DNA of 64,000 bases, from contig QXCR01000159.1 of assembly GCA_004380135.1 (NCBI GenBank), forward strand, positions 1-64,000. The letters are read 5' to 3'. This DNA comes from Stemphylium vesicarium (taxonomy: Eukaryota > Ascomycota > Dothideomycetes > Pleosporales > Pleosporaceae). The translations under genes and the position numbers were made by a program. Position 1 is the first letter of the stretch. Every line of letters starts with the position of its first letter. The notes under the pieces are model-generated. The model ran no database searches. It saw only the letters and a list, made by a program, of their open reading frames with translations, and was not told the origin of the DNA. This document shows positions 1 through 11,130 of the stretch, one piece after another.

Positions 1-510
1 GGGGGGAGGGGAGGGGGGAGGGGGCTCGACTAGCCGTCTGCCAAGCTCGGATCCACACATCACGCAGCGTCCATCGCTGCACTTATCGCTGTCCTGGTCG
101 AAATTTATGCTCCGAGCCGGCTACTCTTGACGGTTGGCGTGAGGCTTGCGAGTGAACAGGGTGCTTGCGGGTCCACCCCCGTCTGCACCCTTTCCTTTTC
201 CCGGGCGGCCGTTGTTTTAACGCGTGTGAGCGCCTCCACCTTTAACGTCGCCATTGCTGAATTCAAGCATCCGGGCGGCGATCTGGCTGCTGGCCGTCCA
301 GATACGTACAGGGTCGCCTACAAGGGCTCTTAGACTATAAACCACTCACGCCGCCACACTCGAGGCAGTGCTCCATTCCTGACGTCCTGTCCAACACTGC
401 ACTACTCCCTGCCGCCCCCAAACTGAAAAGAGCCTCCGAATTGAACACAAACGTGATCCTAATGCGGCTTCGTGCATCGTGTCCTGGCCCGGCCAAATAA
501 TAATACACGC

Positions 511-1969
511 ATGTCCCAACCACCTCCACCTCCTCCACCCCCGTCGCTCCCTCTGACAACGACTTCGAGACCTCCTCCAGACATGACAGAGACCCAGAAA
601 CTGCCCGTATTCTCGCCGCCGGGCTTCCATGACTATTCCCATCGCCGGTTGCCCCCACTAGAAATCCCACCAGACGCTGTACCACCTCGGACAGATCACC
701 AGTTCCGCTCGCCCATCAACCAACTACCGTCGATCCATTCTGGACTGCCTCCGCGACACGACTACCCACAGCCGCTCTCAATACATCGATCAGCAGCACC
801 AGTGGAAAAGTTGCTGCAGCCGTCTAATCCATATACCCCACCACGATCCGATCCACCCTATTCCCCTCAGCAATATGGCCCTTCGATTTCACCCCACTCC
901 GAGTTTGACAGCAGAGGGCCTCGAAGATTAACGGAGCACCGGTATCCCTACGAAGAACCCCGCCATTTCCATCCCCACCACCACCCGGAACAGGGATACT
1001 CGTCTCTTACTTCGCCAGTAGAGTCCTCTCATCCAAGGCCTTATGCACCACTGCCGTCACCTGGGTATACTCCAAGCTATGCTTCAAGCAGCACGCCATA
1101 TCGAGGATCGGTTGGCTCTCAGCAGCATGCACAGTCACAACGGGGTTCGATAGGAGCACCTTTGGGTCCAATGGCCTATCCAGAGCCCCCAACAGCAGCT
1201 CCAGCCCGGAAACAACAGCGAGCAGTCCCACTTCCAGGCTCAATACCGCAGCCAGTATACAATGAGCAACTGTAAGTAGGCTGGCGAGATGACTGACAAA
1301 CCAAAGTTGGCTAACACATGCAGGAACTTAAACTATGAGCTCCGCGTCCGACAGCAACCGATTGCTGCGCGGGCATGCGGATTCGGGGAACGCGACCGAA
1401 GAGTGATTGATCCCCCACCCATCATCCAGCTCCTGGTAACGGATCCGAAGACTGGTGCTGCCGAGCAGGAAGAGTTACGCTATTCGCTGAACGTGGTTCA
1501 CTGCACGCTTTGGAATGCAGAAGGGACGAACGAGGAAACAGCGCTCATACAACCTGACCGACGGACGACGCGACGATTAATGGGCCAGCTGGTAGCTTCA
1601 CCATCGGTAGCCAAGGACGAGCACGATGCCGAGGGCTGCTTCTTCTGCTTCCCAGACCTTTCGTGCCGTACACATGGCAAATACCGACTCCGGTTCGTGC
1701 TAATGCGCATCGATCCAATGAACCTACACGTAGGAGGCTTCTCGCCGATACTTACCGAAGTACTAAGTGACGTGTTCACTGTCTATACGGCTAAGGACTT
1801 TCCGGGAATGCGACCAAGCAGTGCTCTAACCCGGGCATTGAAGTTACAAGGCTGCAACATCCAAGTGAAGAAGGGGAACGAAAAGGCCCTAGCTCGCAAG
1901 CGGCTCACTGCGAGCCAAGAGCACGACAATGCAGAGGAGGACGAGCTAAAGAGACGGCGCCGGGAGTGA
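511..1969 (+). CDS. velC: Velvet-domain regulator, VelC-like
   Basis: Two exons, 511-1271 and 1324-1969, give about 468 residues. The intron runs GTAAGT to CAG and the split Leu codon keeps the frame. An upstream ATG at 472 would add 13 residues; 511 is preferred because the Pro-rich segment starts there. The first ~255 residues are Pro/Ser/His-rich and look disordered. The velvet fold follows, opening with NLNYELRVRQQPIAARACGF and containing GERDRRVIDPPPIIQL, FCFPDLSCR and VYTAKDFPGMRPSSALTR. The tail is basic (KRRRRE) and could be a nuclear signal. Velvet proteins are fungal transcription regulators of development and secondary metabolism. A long N-terminal extension with the velvet domain at the C-terminus fits VelC better than VosA (N-terminal domain), VelB (split domain) or VeA. 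The family call is strong; the subfamily is inferred. Confidence 0.82.
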
Positions 1970-2521
1970 TGGCGCTGCTACTACCCCAACACGACTTCCT
2001 TTCTCCTAAGCATTCCTTACAGCGGGCGGCGTGGGTTGATATTTGGAATATCTGGAGCATTTATCGCAAATAGCGATTTGCATTTTGACGACGTTATGAA
2101 GGAGTACATTCTCTCCGGCAACTTATCTTCTAATATTACGGCTGGCAGGGGCGAGGCGGTTTCATACGGCGTTTGCGCGGTACAAGAGGGGTTGGCGAAC
2201 TCGATGCGGCGGCCACTTTTTCATGCATTTGACTCCTAGTGAACAGCAGCACGATACCATTTGATAGCTCGTATTCGCACATAATAGAAGGCGTTTGAGA
2301 AGACATGATTAGCCTGAAAGCGGTGCAAGTGTAGTGACGTCGAGGCTCGTCGAGGGAGCCCTGGAGGTTTCAGCCTCGAGGGACACTAGCTTCGGCGGAT
2401 CAGCCCCACTAACTAGAGGCCCATGCGCGGATTTTCTTTCAAAGTTCACGCGTGCGAAATCTCAACTTTCCTTCCTTCCCTCCCCTTCCCCACAAGCGAT
2501 TAAGCCACTGAAAGCAGCATC

Positions 2522-4683
2522 ATGAAGTACGTGCTCGTATCTGGCGGCGTCATCAGCGGCGTGGGGAAGGTAAGCTGCAGGTAGCCGCGCCTTTGATTAC
2601 CACTAATGCGTAAAACAGGGTATCATAGGTAAGCTTTTCTGAGGTGTGCCGCGAGCATCATCAATGGCGAATTCAAGGCACTATATGAGACTCGAAAGAG
2701 TTGCAGAAAGTTGCCGAGAAATGGGCTTTTGAAATGCTGCGAACAGCCATTGCGGAACCCCGCTTCTGCGAGCGTTTCCTAGTGCACAAGGGCTAATCGA
2801 CGCGTTCCAGCATCGTCTACGGGTCTTTTGCTCAAGACCATTGGCCTCAAGATAAGTGCAGCGGACCGACGCGTCTGCCAACCGTACTGACGTCTCAGCA
2901 CGTCTCGTCGATCAAGGTCGACCCATACCTCAATGTCGATGCGGGGACTATGAATCCAAAGGAGTACGCTTCACGACGAGCAACATGACGCCAGAGACTA
3001 AACAGTAGACAGGCATGGCGAAGTCTTCGTCCTCTCCGACGGTGGTGAAGTAGACCTCGATCTCGGCAACTACGAGCGCTACCTGAACATTACCTTGACG
3101 CGTGATAACAACATCACCACTGGCAAGATCTACCAGCACGTCATCGAGCGCGAGCGCAAGGGCGACTACCTGGGTAAAACCGTACAAGTCGTCCCTCACA
3201 TTACCGATGCCATCCAAGATTGGATCGAAAAGGTCGCGCGCATCCCCGTCGATGACTCAGGCGAGGAGCCCGATGTTTGCATAATTGAGTTGGGAGGTAC
3301 CGTCGGTGACATTGAGAGCATGCCTTTCATTGAGGCTATGAGTCAACTGAGGAGACGTGCGGGCAAGAACAACTTTATGCAGATTCACGTCTCGTACGTG
3401 CCCGTCATCCACGGAGAGCAGAAGACGAAGCCCACACAGCAAGCTATCAAGGCGGTGAGAAGTAATGGTCTGATCCCAGATCTGGTACGTATAATGCCTT
3501 ATGGATAAGTCTAGTCTGGTACCTAACATCACAGATTGCTTGCCGTTGTGAACGCGAACTCGAAGCCTCCGCCGTAGAGAAGATTGCCCACTTCTGCCAG
3601 GTCGAAAACGAGCAGGTTCTCGTCGTCAGGGATATGCCATCCATTTACCAGGTACCCATGCTTCTCGAGCAACAAAGGCTGATCCCCATGGTCCGCCAAT
3701 TCCTTGCTCTCGAGCAGGTCAACGTGACTTCCAAGATGCTGCAAAAGGGCAATCACACCTGGGCGCAATGGCAGTCGCTTACCGGCCACGACACGCGCTT
3801 CTACGACTCCGTGACGATTGCTCTCGTTGGAAAGTACGTCGAGCTCCAGGACTCATACCTTTCAGTCATCAAGTCGCTGGAACACGCCACGATGCGCTGC
3901 AAGAAGAAGCTGGACATTCGCTGGGTCGACTCTGATCACCTGGAGCCCAAGTGCCAAAAGACTGACCCTGCCAAGTTCCACAACGCATGGCATGAGGTCG
4001 TCAAGGCGTCGGGTATCCTTGTGCCAGGAGGCTTTGGCCAGCGTGCTACCGAGGGTATGATCGCAGCGGCCACCTGGGCGCGGGAGCACAAGAAGCCATA
4101 CCTAGGTATCTGCCTGGGTATGCAAATCGCCGTCATTGAGTACGCCCGTAACGTCTGCGGCATCAAGGACGCCACATCCGAGGAGTTCAACGGCGATGCA
4201 CAGAACAAGCTCATCATGTTCATGCCCGAGGTCGACAAGACCACCATGGGCGCATCAATGCGCCTAGGTCTCCGACCAACGCTCTTCCAACCCGGCAGCG
4301 AGTGGTCTCGTCTCCGTGCTCTCTACGCCGGCAAAGACGAGATCCTCGAGCGTCACCGCCACCGCTACGAAGTCAACCCCGACTACATTGAGACTCTCGA
4401 GAAGGGCGGCTTGAGCTTCGTCGGCAAAGATGAAGCCGGCGTCCGTATGGAGGTCGTCGAGATCAAGGACCACCCTTGGTACGTTGGCGTCCAGTTCCAT
4501 CCTGAATACCTGTCTCGCGTGCTCGACCCCAGCAGACCTTATCTCGGCTTCATTGCCGCTAGTGCGGGTATGCTGGATGAGATTACGCGCGATTACCAGG
4601 GTGGTGCAAAGGATGGTCTCGAGGCTGAGGGTATTGCGAATGGTGTCAATGGCCTCAAGATTAACGGCGAAGCAAGCTTTTAG
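2522..4683 (+). CDS. URA7: CTP synthase
   Basis: Six exons (2522-2569, 2619-2628, 2811-2851, 2902-2963, 3013-3484, 3535-4683) sum to 1782 nt, or 593 residues, close to the fungal norm of about 580. The enzyme makes CTP from UTP, ATP and glutamine in the cytosol. The N-terminal amidoligase begins MKYVLVSGGVISGVGKGIIA and contains DPYLNVDAGTMNP and LDLGNYERYL. The C-terminal class I glutamine amidotransferase has PGGFGQR, the nucleophile elbow GICLGMQ and the His-Glu part of the triad in VQFHPEY. Exon 2 is only 10 nt. The third intron (2852-2901) starts with AT and ends with AC; no GT-AG choice keeps the frame there, whereas AT-AC restores the conserved GLK-VSSIK junction. The other introns are GT-AG. 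URA7 is used as the yeast orthologue name; filamentous fungi usually have one copy. Confidence 0.95.
2852..2901 (+). other. Putative AT-AC intron in CTP synthase
   Basis: The 50-nt intervening sequence starts ATAAGTG and ends CAGCAC. Removing it joins ...ACC ATT GGC CTC AAG to GTC TCG TCG ATC AAG and reproduces the gap-free family pattern GLKV[TS]SIK. A branch-site-like ACTGAC lies about 12 nt before the 3' end. The 5' end resembles a U2-type donor with G1 changed to A, not the U12 AT-AC donor ATATCCTT. Ending at the CAG instead (AT-AG) would add one His. Confidence 0.75.
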
Positions 4684-5132
4684 ACGAAATTTTGTCTGGG
4701 TTAGGGAAAGGGTCATGGGTCATATGGGTAGCTGTCAGGACATGTGCAGCATGGGCATGAGCATGAGCATGAGCATATGATGGGATCAAAGGAGGGGGTT
4801 TTACTCTTGGAGTTCGGGACCATTTGAAGGCTGGAAAAGAAGAAAACGAATGCTTCGGCAAAAAGGATGTTGATGCGGCATGTTTGTGTGTATGAATGAT
4901 ACCTTGAAGTAGAAATAGCCATCACATGCAATAGACCATGATAGAATGAATGCTTGCCAAATTGATGTGATGATATTTGAGATGAAAAGCAAAGCAAGAA
5001 CACGATATCAAAGTCGCTTAAATCCATACACGACAACTAGCGATAATTCAGCCAAAACACTCTCTCTCATCCGCCTTCACTCCATTCTTATACGAGGATA
5101 ACACACTTCTCTCCCCAAAGACCCTTTCCCCA

Positions 5133-6391
5133 TCACCTCTTCCGACTCCCCCAAACCTTCAAAAACTCAATCTTGTCCTCAACACCCAACCCCACCCTCT
5201 TCACTCTCCCGAGGCGCGCAAGATCCTCAGCAACCCTCTCCAGCACTTTTGCTTCGGCAGGACTACGAGGTTCGTCATCATCTACACCATTCACCGCACC
5301 GCCGACATGCACATTCATACCATGACCAGCCTCGGCGTGGTCGCCAGTGAAGCCGTTTCTAAAGTCTGGCTGGTCGAAGATGTTGGTGTCGTAGCCGGTA
5401 GCTGTTGTTACCTTTGTGGGTCCTGCTCCGCCAGGGGTAATGGACGTCTGTCTAGCGGGGGAGTCCTGATTCGAGCTATTGTACACGCGCGACGCGATAC
5501 GGACGCGCATTTGATGCGAGGGTTTACTGAGCAAGCGCCAGAACCACGATACATAGCCGCCGGGGACAGGCGTTGTGACGTCCTGCGGTGTGTATCGCAG
5601 ATTGACGGGGTAAATCCTTGTGCTGCCGTTTGCGCTTAGGAGACTGGGGCAGAGCGGGAGTATGCCTCTTCCATTTGTGGTTGTAGTTTCTGGGAACACG
5701 CAGATGATCTTATTGGGGTTCTCGGTCGTGAGTTGGCGGAGCGTGACGAGTTTCGAGGGGTCGCGCGGGGTTAGGGAGGGCGGGGAGAAGGCGAGGAGGA
5801 TGGCGCCTAGGAGGGTTATGCGTTCGACTTTGCGGTGGTGGGGGTAAGAGCGGGTGAAGATGGGTTGGAAGATTCCGGCGAGGTAGAGTGGGTCGAGGGG
5901 CGAGGTGAAGGATGAGGCGATGATTGTGCCGGCGGCAGGGAGATTGTGCTTTGCCGAGTGCAATTGTCTGATCTGTATGTTAACCCATGTTGTGCCTGAT
6001 GCTGTTTTGTGTCTCTAGACGTACCCTCTCTTCACGCCATCAACCTGCAAATCCACCCACCACACCCCAGGTATACCCAGCATCAACCACAGTACTGCGT
6101 ACTTTATCCTCCTACCCACAGGCGTCCATTCTAAGCCCATGAAATACAGGAGCGAGAAGGCGATGACAAAGGGCGCGCGCACACAGAAGAGGAAGAGGTA
6201 GATTGGCAGCCAGACAATGCTGAACGGCGGCGGTGGGACGGGGAGGAAGGGCGCAATCGCGGTGCCTGTATCGAATTATCAGCATGGAAAGCAAGCGGTA
6301 GACATGTACAAGCCTCGCGCAGACAACAAGATGTCGCGTGCGCGGATTCTCCAAACGCACCTTTATCGCGGAACTGGCTGTATTTCTCCAT
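5133..6391 (-). CDS. LOA1: PlsC-family lysophosphatidate acyltransferase, Loa1/Vps66-like
   Basis: Three exons on the minus strand (6361-6391, 6025-6265, 5133-5967) sum to 1107 nt, or 368 residues. The start MEKYSQFRDKG and the first acceptor keep the frame. Two hydrophobic membrane segments lie in exon 2 (around IVWLPIYLFLFCVRAPFVIA and YAVLWLMLGIPGVWW). They are followed by VDLQVDGVKRG and the acyltransferase core with FPETTTTNGRGIL, the family's FPEGTRS-type box. Where the HX4D catalytic box is expected I read SFTSPLD, which keeps the Asp but has Ser in place of His. Loa1-type enzymes acylate lysophosphatidic acid at the ER and lipid droplets. The last ~100 residues are polar and acidic. 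The acyltransferase family call is good; the orthologue name is inferred. Confidence 0.75.
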
Positions 6392-7600
6392 GATGAGTAG
6401 TCTCTCTCAAGATACAGACAGACAGATTGGGAGCGTTGTGTCACCAAGCCATGCACGGCGAGGCTGTGGGTGTTTATATTGTAGTCGGAGTAGAAGAAGG
6501 CACGGGAAGAAGACGGCAGGTTTAGCGACGACACTACGTGGCGGAGCAGAGCATTAGAAGAACAAGACGAAGCGTAGCAGCAGCGCCCCCCGGCGATGTA
6601 CAAGTTGAAAAAGTTCCGAACAAGCGTTCCCGCAATGGAGCCCTTTCAGCGTGTGGCAAACAAACGTAATGCGACCTTTTGGCTGACAAGGTCTGGGTCC
6701 GTTTGTTGTCGCTTTTGGCGGGGACGCGAAGGTGAGTGGGTGGATCGAGTCATGGGAATAAAGTGCGGCATGTGAATGCCAAGCCATGGGTTCTGTTTGG
6801 TTCTCCAACGTCATGGAGCGTGCATGTGACAGCCTAGACACATGAGCTTCGTTTCCGTGGTTCACCATATTGCACCAGGTTATTACTCTGACACCTAGTA
6901 GCTTTGCTTCGCCGATGAGAGTGGTATTGACTATCTGACGTCTACGGCTCAACTGGCATCCAGATGCGTCTGCAACGCGCTTAGCGCTCCAGCCTCGCCG
7001 TACAACAACATGAGGAAAAGAAGCTAAATTATGAGGGCGGGGGGCACCAAGGCACGCTCCGGTCGCGGGGATAAATGAAAACAATGCCTGTACCCGCCAG
7101 CAATGCAGAGCGAGAAACAAAAAGACAGCATATACAAAGGAGATGGTATTGATGGTAAGTGCTACGCGACCTTGAAAGGCCAGGCGTCGCATATGTAGAA
7201 GGGGGTATGTGCCAATATTACTGCTTATTTTCGTGGCTCTTCAAGCCAAATCGACGCCGTTGTGCGCCGGTTCCTCCTGTTTTTGTGCGTGAAGTGGAGG
7301 TGGTGCGCTTCAGTCTGCGGTCGGTGGCCGAAGACGGGGGTATTCGAAGCGCATGGCCGAAGACAGGCGTGCAGCGGCAAAAGCCAAAGGTGCCAAAATG
7401 AGTCTTGCACTGCCGGTCTTGCAACTGTCACCCACCGAGCCGCCTCTCATGCAGATTACAAACTGATTACAAAGTACAGATCGGATAATGTAGGAGGGTT
7501 GCTGCCTACACTTCCGCCCGAAGAAAAGTGAATATGTCGGCGCGGTGGGAAGGGTGTGCGCAAAGGGTATCCTCTTTTGTCATTATCATCTCGAGCATGC
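6392..7600. other. Intergenic, no gene recognised
   Basis: About 1.2 kb between the acyltransferase start and the phosphatase stop. Open frames exist on both strands (for example 6554-7192 minus), but they show no recognisable motif, no convincing splice structure and a low-complexity composition. A short near-repeat (GGCCGAAGAC) occurs twice around 7325-7365. The part next to 6391 should hold the acyltransferase promoter. Confidence 0.4.
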
Positions 7601-9502
7601 TTACAACGCCACGTCAAGCACCAGACTAACGTCGCTGACTTGCTGGCCAGCGAGATCCTCGAGCACCGGTATCAGGTCTAGGAGTTCGTTGTCGTGTGCG
7701 TCAGAGAACCAGCTGCTGATGGGGACGGCGTGTTGGGGATGGAAAATGTACGAGGTGGGCGAGTTGTCGATGATGATGGTGTCTTTGAGGTCGCGTCCAA
7801 TCTGCGAAAGGTCCTGTCATGTGTTAGCGCAGGTACAAGGGTATTGTGCACAGGCTTTCATACCTTGACGTAGTTTCCCTGGTGGTTGTAGCAACTTTCA
7901 CGGAAGAGTCGGTGGTGAACAACACCGTGGATGTCGAGCTGGTCGAGCAGCGGATCGCCATACTGTGGTTGTTAGTTGGTTACTAGGAACAGGCCAAGAG
8001 GATACGTACCTTTGAGACGGATGCTGTGAATACAACAACTTCGTAGAGTTCGCCAACCCTCTTCATGAACTGGTCCACACCGGGTCGCTTGATGACATAG
8101 ACGTTGTGGTACTGGCCCTCAATCTCAACGGGAATGGTGAAGTCTGCCTGGTGCAGAATCTAGGCCAAATTAGCAAACAATCGCAGACTATGTATATTTC
8201 GACATACCTTAAAACTGCTGTGGACTAGAGTCTCATCGAGGTCGAGAACCAAGCACTTCTTCCCTTGGAATCGGGGCGCAATGGGTCCTAGGAGGTATTT
8301 TTGTTGCTCTGTGGTCTCGGCTACTTCAGTGGCAGGGGCTTGAACAGCGGCCTGTCTCTCAGCGAGTGGCGGAGGAGGCGGCAGATCAACCTTTGGGTGC
8401 TCGGGGTCAGCCTCTTCAGCGACATCCTCTCCCTCGAGGTGAACGTCGTTGGTCGAAAGCGGTACATCCTTCATCTCAATGTCGTCGTCGATTTGCTTCT
8501 GCTCTTCGGTTTGGTCCTCTATTATGCGCTGCTGCTCAGCTGATGGCCGGGGTAGGACTGGGGTTGCGATGGGCGTGGGGTTCGTGACGCTTATCTGGGG
8601 ATGGCCAGTTTGCAGTGTGTCGGGCTGGGGTGGAGCGACTGTCTCTGCCTGCTGTTTTTGAGACGCGCTTCTTGTCACCATCTGGGATCGCTCTTCAACG
8701 GAAGGTGGCTCGGCTGTACCGTCACCGTGGTTGGCCTTTTCGGCGAGACCTGACCCTAATGTCTCAGCTCCGGTCTTTTCATCGAGCGGCTCCTTTGAAT
8801 CAGTCTTGCTGGACTCAGCAACAGCTGGCTCCTGCTTCTTGACGGGGGTGGACTGCGATGTCCGTCCCGCAGGCACCTTTTGAGCTTGCTTGACATTCTC
8901 TGGGGGGCTGGAGTCGTCCGTTGTCCGAGACTCCTTGGGCGCAAAGCAGGGCAAGCAAGATAGCAAACCACCCTTCCGTGTCTTGCTCCTCGTGGATGCT
9001 GGGCGGTTCGCCGTGGCGGGTACCGGGGGCGCTTGCTCGGTCTTCTCTGAAGGAGCGGCACGCGGGTGAGAGCGTTTGCTGCTCGCGGTGCTTCCGGCTC
9101 GTCGTTTACCCATGAAGCTTCGCTTGGAGTGCTTGGAGCCCCGCCCTATGCTTTCGGCGTCTGCTGCCGTTGCGCCGCTAAGACCCGTGTTAGGCGTCTG
9201 GGAATCGGTGGATTGCGGGACGTTGAGGAGGGAACGCTTCTGCTTCGAGTCTCCCTCGGCAGTGGTGCCTGTGGACGGGTCTTGCGACGATGACTGGCCG
9301 GGAGCGAAGGTATTCGAGGCGATGGCGTCTTGGATGGCAGCTGTGCAGTGTTAGCAGTCAGATCCAGCGGGAATTGGCCGACAATAGGGCGGCAATGGCT
9401 TCACAACATACCGTTGCCGTTGGCGTGCTCCGACGGCCCTCCTGTCTTGTCGGTCGACGGACGGGATGCGTCAGCAGGTGCCTGCGTCGGCTCGGAACTC
9501 AT
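7601..9502 (-). CDS. PSR1: NIF/FCP1-like HAD phosphatase, Psr1/Psr2-like
   Basis: Five exons (9412-9502, 8208-9340, 8010-8159, 7864-7962, 7601-7813) give 561 residues with every junction in frame. The first ~370 residues are Ser/Pro/Gln-rich and disordered and include a Cys cluster (LLSCLPCF) that could be palmitoylated. The C-terminal ~190 residues are the catalytic domain: KKCLVLDLDETLVHSSF (motif I, DxDxT), KRPGVDQFMKRVGELYEVVVF, SVSKYGDP, and DTIIIDNSP late in the domain. The protein ends ...VLDVAL. This is the Scp/Psr branch of Ser/Thr phosphatases; yeast Psr1/2 act at the plasma membrane in the sodium and general stress responses. The N-terminal half is longer than in yeast (427 aa). 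The start was chosen from MSSEPTQAP and its GTATGT donor. Confidence 0.88.
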
Positions 9503-11130
9503 TTTTGCGCCTGGGCTGCCTCAGGCAAAGGGCGCGTGGGTTTCGGCGACGTGTAGTGATAGGCTTGGGGCGGAGCTGAGGACTCGCTGCGTCGTCGCGT
9601 GGTGGAGATGCCTCGTGCGTGGTTGGGAGCAATGGGTAGCTCACGGTGGTCCCAAGTGCGCTGGCTGTTGATGGCTACTTCCTGCTCGGCAATGGAGTGA
9701 CCCGGTCGCGATTGCTCGATCAAGGCGCGAGATGGAAGGAGCGGTCGCGGTGTCGCGCAGCTGGGGAAGTCGCTATCGTCGAGTGCGTTCGAGGAGGGAA
9801 AGGGCAATGGGGAGCTTGGATCCGCTGCTTGGGATGAGGCTGGTTCGCTAACGCGGGCGGAAATGAGACGCCGTCTTTCACCGTCATCAGCGCCAAAGCT
9901 CCACAACAACCACCAATTCAGTGGCACGGCTGCGCTCACACGTCTGTTGCCGCGCTGCCTCAAGATGCGGCTCTACTGGATGGCAATTCGGGAACGGGCG
10001 CTCACGATGCTGGCTCTCACTCTGTCTATTTCTTGATGATGGCGATGTCGGGGCTGTGCCAGAAGGGCCACACCAGAGAGCGACAGGGGCCTCTTTATGG
10101 GCCCATCTCCCATTGTATCCCCATTCGCCCCTAGCCCCATATCGCCCTAGCTGCGTGCATGGCCAGGCCCGAATTCAATCACCTCCACGCTGCACATCTC
10201 CAAGGGCGAGGCTATTCATCAGTCACGCACCCAATCAGACCCCCCTCCTCCTCAATGAGCAAGCGCGTCGCACAGGGAAATGACGGCCAAGGATTACGGG
10301 CATGGGTAGCCATGAACGTGAGCATATTACCCAGAGGAGGCGGCGAACGGCCTCATTAACTTCCATTTTCTCTCTCATAGCTGCGATAACCATACCGTGA
10401 GCCCTGCATAATTCCAACTTCGCGAAACCTTCGACGGCGACCGACTCGCAGGCCATGCGACCGTTCGTGCAGCCACACGCTCGCAGCCTGACTCACGGCT
10501 TAGCCGCCATCGCACGGGGAAGCGACGTCGAACTGGCCTATCACAGTCAATACCAGCCGTGAGACCCGATGCACTTCTGCCGCCACATGCTGGCTCAATA
10601 CAGGTCCAATATTGCCTGCGCTGGCATCATCCTTTCATCCTCGCGTTGCCTTCACCAGTCTGCTCTCAACACTCTCATTGGCATGGCTGCGTCGTAAAGC
10701 TCAAAGGCTAGAGTGAGTCGCTGCTGTTGCTGTCACATGTCAGAAGTTTGTCGCGTTCCACTGTGGCGAGTGCAGTGCAGAGCGGGCCGTCGCACGTCGA
10801 GGTCATCCCGCGCCGATCGTGCAGCTTCATGCGACACCATCCATGTCCGCATAGTCACGAGCCCAACGTCCTTCTTCTGAGGGTGTGCGCCATCCGACCG
10901 CCCCCTCGCTGAGGGTGCGCAACGGTTTTGACGACAGCGAGGCTCCCCACGAGCCGCATCAAGCAGCCGAGTGACATCTGCATCCGCAGAATTCGGACAT
11001 GGCAAACCATGATTGACAGCTAACCGTTGCTTTTGGTCACAACCTCGTGTTTAAGACGAGTTTGAAGTCACACAAGTGGGGCTCAATCCAAACTTCTCGT
11101 CAGTCTCACCATTACTATCCTCGTGGTGGT
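9503..11130. other. Intergenic, no gene recognised
   Basis: About 1.6 kb without a supportable gene. The 154-codon frame at 9499-9963 (minus) lies directly upstream of the phosphatase start and is more likely its 5' leader. The rest contains short Ser/Arg/Pro-rich frames on both strands with no conserved motif seen. Confidence 0.4.

Noticed and set aside
2852..2898. GT-AG or AT-AG alternatives for the third CTP synthase intron
   Set aside because: GT at 2856 with the AG at 2898 shifts the frame into nonsense. AT-AG adds a His to a segment with no length variation in the family members I remember, so AT-AC is preferred but not proven.
6554..7192. 212-codon minus-strand open frame
   Set aside because: No start context, no motif and basic low-complexity composition upstream of the acyltransferase; likely chance.
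9499..9963. 154-codon minus-strand open frame upstream of the phosphatase
   Set aside because: Overlaps the start region of the phosphatase gene and has no motif; treated as 5' leader.
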